A stretch of DNA of 64,000 nucleotides from Skermanella stibiiresistens SB22 (GTDB taxonomy: Bacteria; Pseudomonadota; Alphaproteobacteria; Azospirillales; Azospirillaceae). The translations under genes and the position numbers were made by a program. The DNA is taken from contig NZ_AVFL01000005.1 of the NCBI RefSeq assembly GCF_000576635.1, positions 62,001-126,000 on the forward strand. Direction: 5' to 3'. How positions within the stretch are numbered: position 1 is the stretch's first letter; each line of letters starts with the position of its first letter. This document shows positions 60,739 through 64,000 of the stretch, piece by piece. The notes beneath the pieces were generated by a model, which was not told where the DNA came from, made no database searches, and worked only from the letters and a program-made list of their open reading frames with translations.

Positions 60739-61280
60739 TCGAACCCTCCGTCGGACCCACCGCCATCGACCGAGGCACCGATCCCATGCGCCAGAGCGCA
60801 CGCGCCGATCCGGGGACAAGGGGTGAAGCCGTTGATGAACCCACCACAGGAAACTATGGGCGTTTCCGCGGTTTGACAGTGGGCAAACCGGCGGCGTTAT
60901 CGTCGGCACCTGTATTGAACAATCCTGTCCAACCCAAAGTCGTCATGTTGCGGTGCAATAAAAGATTGTTGTGGACCAAAGCTCATAACGTGATAAATTT
61001 GCTAAAATTTAGTTGCGCGTGCGCTTTAGTGTAGAAGTCGGCACCGGCAAGCTATCAATAGATCATAAGCCCCATCACCTGTTACACGCTCCGACAACCC
61101 TTTAGAGTCAATTCACTAGATGCCTTCTAAAGTCTTATTGTCGGACCACGGAAGAGGCGTTAGGCTGGTCTTCTAAAAATTCGCCCTACTATCACGGAGG
61201 CGGAGAACGGTCGGTCGAGAAAAGCCGATCAACGACAAAAATGGTTGCGTCAAAGACAACGAACTCGGGAGGAGACGAAT
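60739..61280 (+). promoter_or_regulatory. Long leader and promoter region of xoxF
   Basis: No gene seen. The stretch 60930-61140 is AT-rich. A possible promoter is TTGTGG (60969-60974) and TGATAA (60991-60996), 16 bp apart, which would give a leader of about 275 nt. Other AT-rich boxes around 61000-61035 are equally likely. Lanthanide control of xox genes would act here, but I see no recognisable operator. Confidence 0.35.
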
Positions 61281-63107
61281 ATGCGGCGGATGCAAATCCT
61301 GTTGACGACGGTTGCCCTATTCACGGCTGGAACCAGCCTTGGCGGCACCGCCTATGCCAACGAAGAAGTGATGAAGCTGCAGAAGGACCCCAACAACTGG
61401 GCCATGCAGCTTGGTGACTATTCCGGCAAGCGTTACAGCACGCTCGACCAGATCACCACCCAAAACGTCAAGAACCTGAAGGTGGATTGGAGCTTCTCCA
61501 CCGGCGTCCTGCGCGGCCACGAAGGCGGCCCGCTGGTGATTGGCGACGTCATGTACGTCCACACGCCGTTCCCCAACATCGTCTACGCCCTGTCGATCAA
61601 GGACAAGGGCAAGATCCTCTGGAAGTACGAGCCGCGCCAGGACCCGAACGTCATTCCGGTCATGTGCTGCGACACGGTCAACCGCGGCGTGACCTATGCC
61701 GACGGCAAGATCTTCTTCGGACAGGCCGACAACACGGTGGTGGCTCTGGACGCCAAGACCGGCAAGGAAGTCTGGAAAGCCCAGAACGGCGACGCCAGCA
61801 AGGGCGAGACCCTTACCGCCAACCCGATCGTCGTCAAGGACAAGCTCCTGGTCGGCATCTCGGGCGGCGAGTTCGGCGTCCGCGGCCATCTGACCGCCTA
61901 CAACATCAAGGACGGCAAGCAGGTCTGGCGCGCGTATTCGACCGGTCCCGACAAGGACGTCATGATCGATCCGCAGAAGACCACCATGCTCGGCAAGCCG
62001 ATCGGCGACCGGGATCTGGGCGTGTCGACCTGGAACGGCGACGAATGGAAGATCGGTGGCGGCACCACCTGGGGCTGGTACACGTACGATCCCGAGCTGA
62101 ACCTGGTATATTACGGCACCGGCAACCCCGGCACCTGGAACCCGGCCCAGCGCGCCAAGGATGGCAAGCGGGAAGGCAGCGACAACAAGTGGTCGATGTC
62201 GATCTTCGCCCGTGACGCCGACACCGGCGCCGTCAAATGGGTGTTCCAGAAGACCCCGTTCGACGAGTGGGACTATGATGGCGTCAACGAGAACATCCTC
62301 GCGGACATCACCGTCAAGGGCAAGCCGGTCAAGGCCTTGGTCAACTTCGACCGCAACGGCTTCGGGTACACGCTGGACCGCGTGACCGGCGAGTTGCTGG
62401 TCGCCGAGAAGTACGATCCCGCCGTCAATTGGGCGACGCATGTCGACATGAAGACCGGCCGTCCCGCCGTGGTCGACAAGTTCAGCACCTTCGCCAACGG
62501 CACCGACACCAATTCCGAAGGCATCTGCCCGGCGGCGTTGGGGTCGAAGGACCAGCAGCCGGCCTCGTTCTCGCCGGACACCGGCATGTTCTACGTGCCG
62601 ACCAACCACATCTGCATGGACTACGAGCCGTTCGAGGTCTCGTACAGCGCCGGTCAGCCCTATGTCGGCGCCACGCTGTCGATGTATCCGGCCCCGAACT
62701 CGCATGGCGGCATGGGTAACTTCATCGCCTTCGACGCGACCACGGGCAAGATCGTCTGGTCCAAGCCGGAGCCGTTCGCGGTGTGGAGCGGCGCTTTGAC
62801 CACCAAGGGTGGCGTCGGGTTCTACGGCACCCTGGAAGGCTTCCTGGTGGCGGTCGACCTGAAGGACGGCAAGGAGCTGTACCGCTTCAAGACGCCATCG
62901 GGCATCATCGGCAACATCAACACCTTCGTGGCCGATGGCAAGCAGCACATCGCCGTGCTGTCGGGCATCGGCGGCTGGGCCGGCATCGGTCTGGCGGCTG
63001 GTCTGAACGACCCGCAAGCCGGCTTGGGCGCCGTCGGCGCGCACGCCTCGCTCGGCCAGTACACCAACCTGGGTGGCGTGCTCACCGTCTTCACCCTGCC
63101 GGATTGA
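61281..63107 (+). CDS. xoxF: Lanthanide-dependent PQQ methanol dehydrogenase XoxF
   Basis: A 608-residue periplasmic quinoprotein with a Sec signal (about residues 1-24, ending TAYANE). The eight-bladed propeller shows W-motif repeats. The adjacent Cys129-Cys130 pair forms the rare vicinal disulfide over PQQ. In WDYDGVNEN, catalytic Asp331 is followed two residues later by Asp333, the residue that marks lanthanide-dependent XoxF enzymes (Ala in calcium MxaF). It oxidises methanol to formaldehyde or formate. Strong GGGAGGAGA before ATG at 61281. Cytochrome and xoxJ genes follow. Confidence 0.96.
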   Translation: MRRMQILLTTVALFTAGTSLGGTAYANEEVMKLQKDPNNWAMQLGDYSGKRYSTLDQITTQNVKNLKVDWSFSTGVLRGHEGGPLVIGDVMYVHTPFPNIVYALSIKDKGKILWKYEPRQDPNVIPVMCCDTVNRGVTYADGKIFFGQADNTVVALDAKTGKEVWKAQNGDASKGETLTANPIVVKDKLLVGISGGEFGVRGHLTAYNIKDGKQVWRAYSTGPDKDVMIDPQKTTMLGKPIGDRDLGVSTWNGDEWKIGGGTTWGWYTYDPELNLVYYGTGNPGTWNPAQRAKDGKREGSDNKWSMSIFARDADTGAVKWVFQKTPFDEWDYDGVNENILADITVKGKPVKALVNFDRNGFGYTLDRVTGELLVAEKYDPAVNWATHVDMKTGRPAVVDKFSTFANGTDTNSEGICPAALGSKDQQPASFSPDTGMFYVPTNHICMDYEPFEVSYSAGQPYVGATLSMYPAPNSHGGMGNFIAFDATTGKIVWSKPEPFAVWSGALTTKGGVGFYGTLEGFLVAVDLKDGKELYRFKTPSGIIGNINTFVADGKQHIAVLSGIGGWAGIGLAAGLNDPQAGLGAVGAHASLGQYTNLGGVLTVFTLPD

Positions 63108-63121
63108 TCCGACGGGGAAAG

Positions 63122-63149
63122 GTCCCGCCGGCGGCAAATCCGGCGGGAC
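63122..63149 (+). terminator. Hairpin between xoxF and the cytochrome gene
   Basis: A perfect 10-bp stem (GTCCCGCCGG/CCGGCGGGAC) with an 8-nt loop begins 14 bp after the xoxF stop. Without a U-tract it may act as a partial terminator or RNA-stabilising element, which would raise XoxF over its partners. Confidence 0.5.
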
Positions 63150-63266
63150 ATCCCGAAGACCAGATGTGCCCGAAGACCAGAAGTAATCGACGATCCGATA
63201 AATACTCCCGGTGCCCCGCTCCGCGAGGGGCGGTGCGCCGGCTCGCCTCACTGGAAATCCAACGCC

Positions 63267-63713
63267 ATGAATTTGTCTTTCCTGACGCGGGTCGCAGCCG
63301 CCGGCGCCGCTTTCTTCCTCCTCGCAGCCGGAACATCCCACGCCCAGGACGCCGAAGAGACGACGGACCCCTATGACAAGCCCTACATCGTCGAGGACGG
63401 CAAGGTCGATCAGGGGACCTACAACGGTTATCGGCGCTATCACTCCTCCTGCCACGTCTGCCACGGGCCGGACGGCTTGGGCGGTTCGTTCGCGCCGTCG
63501 CTGGTCGAGTCGCTGAAGTTCATCGACTACGACAAGTTCGCCGAGACGATCGCCAACGGCAAAGCCGAGAAGGGCTCCAGCGGGCAACGCGTCATGCCGT
63601 CCTTCGGCACCGACCAGAACGTGATGCTCTACATCAACGATATCTACGGCTACCTCAAGGCCCGGTCCGACGGAAAAATCGATCGCGGCCGTCCGGAACG
63701 CATCAAGAAGTGA
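63267..63713 (+). CDS. xoxG: c-type cytochrome of the XoxF system
   Basis: A 148-residue periplasmic cytochrome with a Sec signal (about 1-26). The haem motif CHVCH lies at Cys62-His66 and Met110 in RVMPSFG is the likely sixth ligand. It sits between xoxF and xoxJ, the place of XoxG, the electron acceptor of the dehydrogenase. It is slightly shorter than classical XoxG, so the name rests on position; a PedF-like cytochrome is the alternative. Confidence 0.85.
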   Translation: MNLSFLTRVAAAGAAFFLLAAGTSHAQDAEETTDPYDKPYIVEDGKVDQGTYNGYRRYHSSCHVCHGPDGLGGSFAPSLVESLKFIDYDKFAETIANGKAEKGSSGQRVMPSFGTDQNVMLYINDIYGYLKARSDGKIDRGRPERIKK

Positions 63714-63736
63714 CGTCCGCGTCACGGAGATCCGAC

Positions 63737-64000
63737 ATGTCGTCACGAATCCCGTCCTCAAGAGTCCGCAAGACGATCGCGGCCGCCGTTTTGGCCGGAA
63801 CCGCGTGCCTCGCCCTGGCGGGGACCGCCCAAGCGGCTGAATTCGCCAAACCCGACGCCTTGCGCGTCTGCGCCGACGCCAACCTGCTGCCCTTCTCCAA
63901 CGACAAGCTGGAGGGGTTCGAGAACAAGATCGCCGCGATGATCGGGGAGGAACTGGGCGTTCCCGTGGTCTACACGTGGTGGCCGCAGACGATCGGCTTC
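63737..64000 (+). CDS. xoxJ: XoxJ/MxaJ-like periplasmic protein, 3' end outside window
   Basis: The first 88 codons of a solute-binding-fold protein. A Sec signal (MSSRIPSSRVRKTIAAAV... ending AQA near residue 33) is followed by ALRVCADANLLPFSN and FENKIAAMIGEELGV, the typical opening of quinoprotein-dehydrogenase-associated binding proteins. XoxJ helps activate or mature XoxF. GGAG lies before the ATG, and the gene follows the cytochrome by 23 bp. The frame is open to the window end. Confidence 0.9.
   Translation, partial: MSSRIPSSRVRKTIAAAVLAGTACLALAGTAQAAEFAKPDALRVCADANLLPFSNDKLEGFENKIAAMIGEELGVPVVYTWWPQTIGF

Noticed and set aside
61317-63761. An 814-codon minus-strand frame opposite xoxF
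   Set aside because: Antisense shadow of xoxF, which has the complete XoxF motif set.
1-64000. CRISPR arrays, insertion sequences with transposase genes, rRNA genes, replication origins
   Set aside because: None seen on either strand: no regularly spaced repeats, no transposase motifs, no rRNA sequence.

Overview
The window is GC-rich alphaproteobacterial DNA. The style (MmgR/alpha-r8-like small RNA, XoxF-type methanol dehydrogenase, molybdenum hydroxylase triad, GNAT and RTX genes, palindromic 'CCGGACTTGATCCGG' intergenic repeats, many ATGA-coupled genes) fits a soil or plant-associated Rhodospirillales/Azospirillaceae-like organism, but nothing here fixes the genus. Almost all of it is chromosomal-type metabolic DNA. 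A markedly AT-rich patch at about 40.3-42.8 kb looks foreign.

Layout. 1-10.7 kb: a hydantoinase/oxoprolinase pair (hyuA-hyuB, partial), a nitroreductase, an orphan family-5 solute-binding protein, periplasmic MsrA, a CoA-transferase/MaoC-type hydratase pair, an Asp/Glu/hydantoin racemase and an N-formylglutamate amidohydrolase. 11-11.4 kb: tRNA-Val(GAC) and, on the other strand, a candidate ~100-nt small RNA with its own promoter and Rho-independent terminator. 11.8-16.9 kb: a trehalose/glucose operon (otsB, GH15, otsA, glk). 16.9-24.2 kb: a GT39-like and a GT2 glycosyltransferase, an acyltransferase, an FAD oxidoreductase, DUF1003 protein, RTX protein and GNAT. 24.3-30.2 kb: a three-subunit molybdenum hydroxylase, a phospholipase D-like protein and a thioesterase.

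30.3-57.2 kb holds what I read as an oxidative D-apiose (D-apionate) catabolic locus split into two blocks. Block 1 (30.3-38.7 kb): GntR/FCD regulator, D-apionate lactonase (apnL), ribose-type ABC importer (binding protein, permease, double ATPase, permease), D-apiose dehydrogenase (apsD). Block 2 (46.1-57.2 kb): a second ABC importer, transcribed leftward and with its ATPase and one permease naturally fused, diverging from a RuBisCO-like protein (oiaT or oiaX), 3-oxoisoapionate kinase (oiaK), D-apionate oxidoisomerase (apnO) and a TRAP transporter (dctP-dctQ-dctM). Four copies of a 13-bp element close to ACTGGTATGATGA lie just upstream of the regulator, both ABC binding-protein genes and the RuBisCO-like gene, overlapping their likely -10 boxes. 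I infer that the GntR protein represses both blocks. The pathway would run apiose -> apionolactone (ApsD) -> apionate (ApnL) -> 3-oxoisoapionate (ApnO) -> its 4-phosphate (OiaK) -> C3/C2 or C4 products (RuBisCO-like protein).

The 7.4 kb between the blocks is accessory DNA: dispersed repeats, a Phd/YefM-RelE toxin-antitoxin pair, an AT-rich unknown membrane protein facing an AT-rich putative lipoprotein, and several small genes, including a 44-residue secreted His/Cys peptide. 57.2-60.7 kb holds a solitary Phd-type antitoxin, an unknown protein, endonuclease III and small unknown genes. The window ends in a lanthanide-type methanol dehydrogenase cluster (xoxF, cytochrome c, xoxJ partial).
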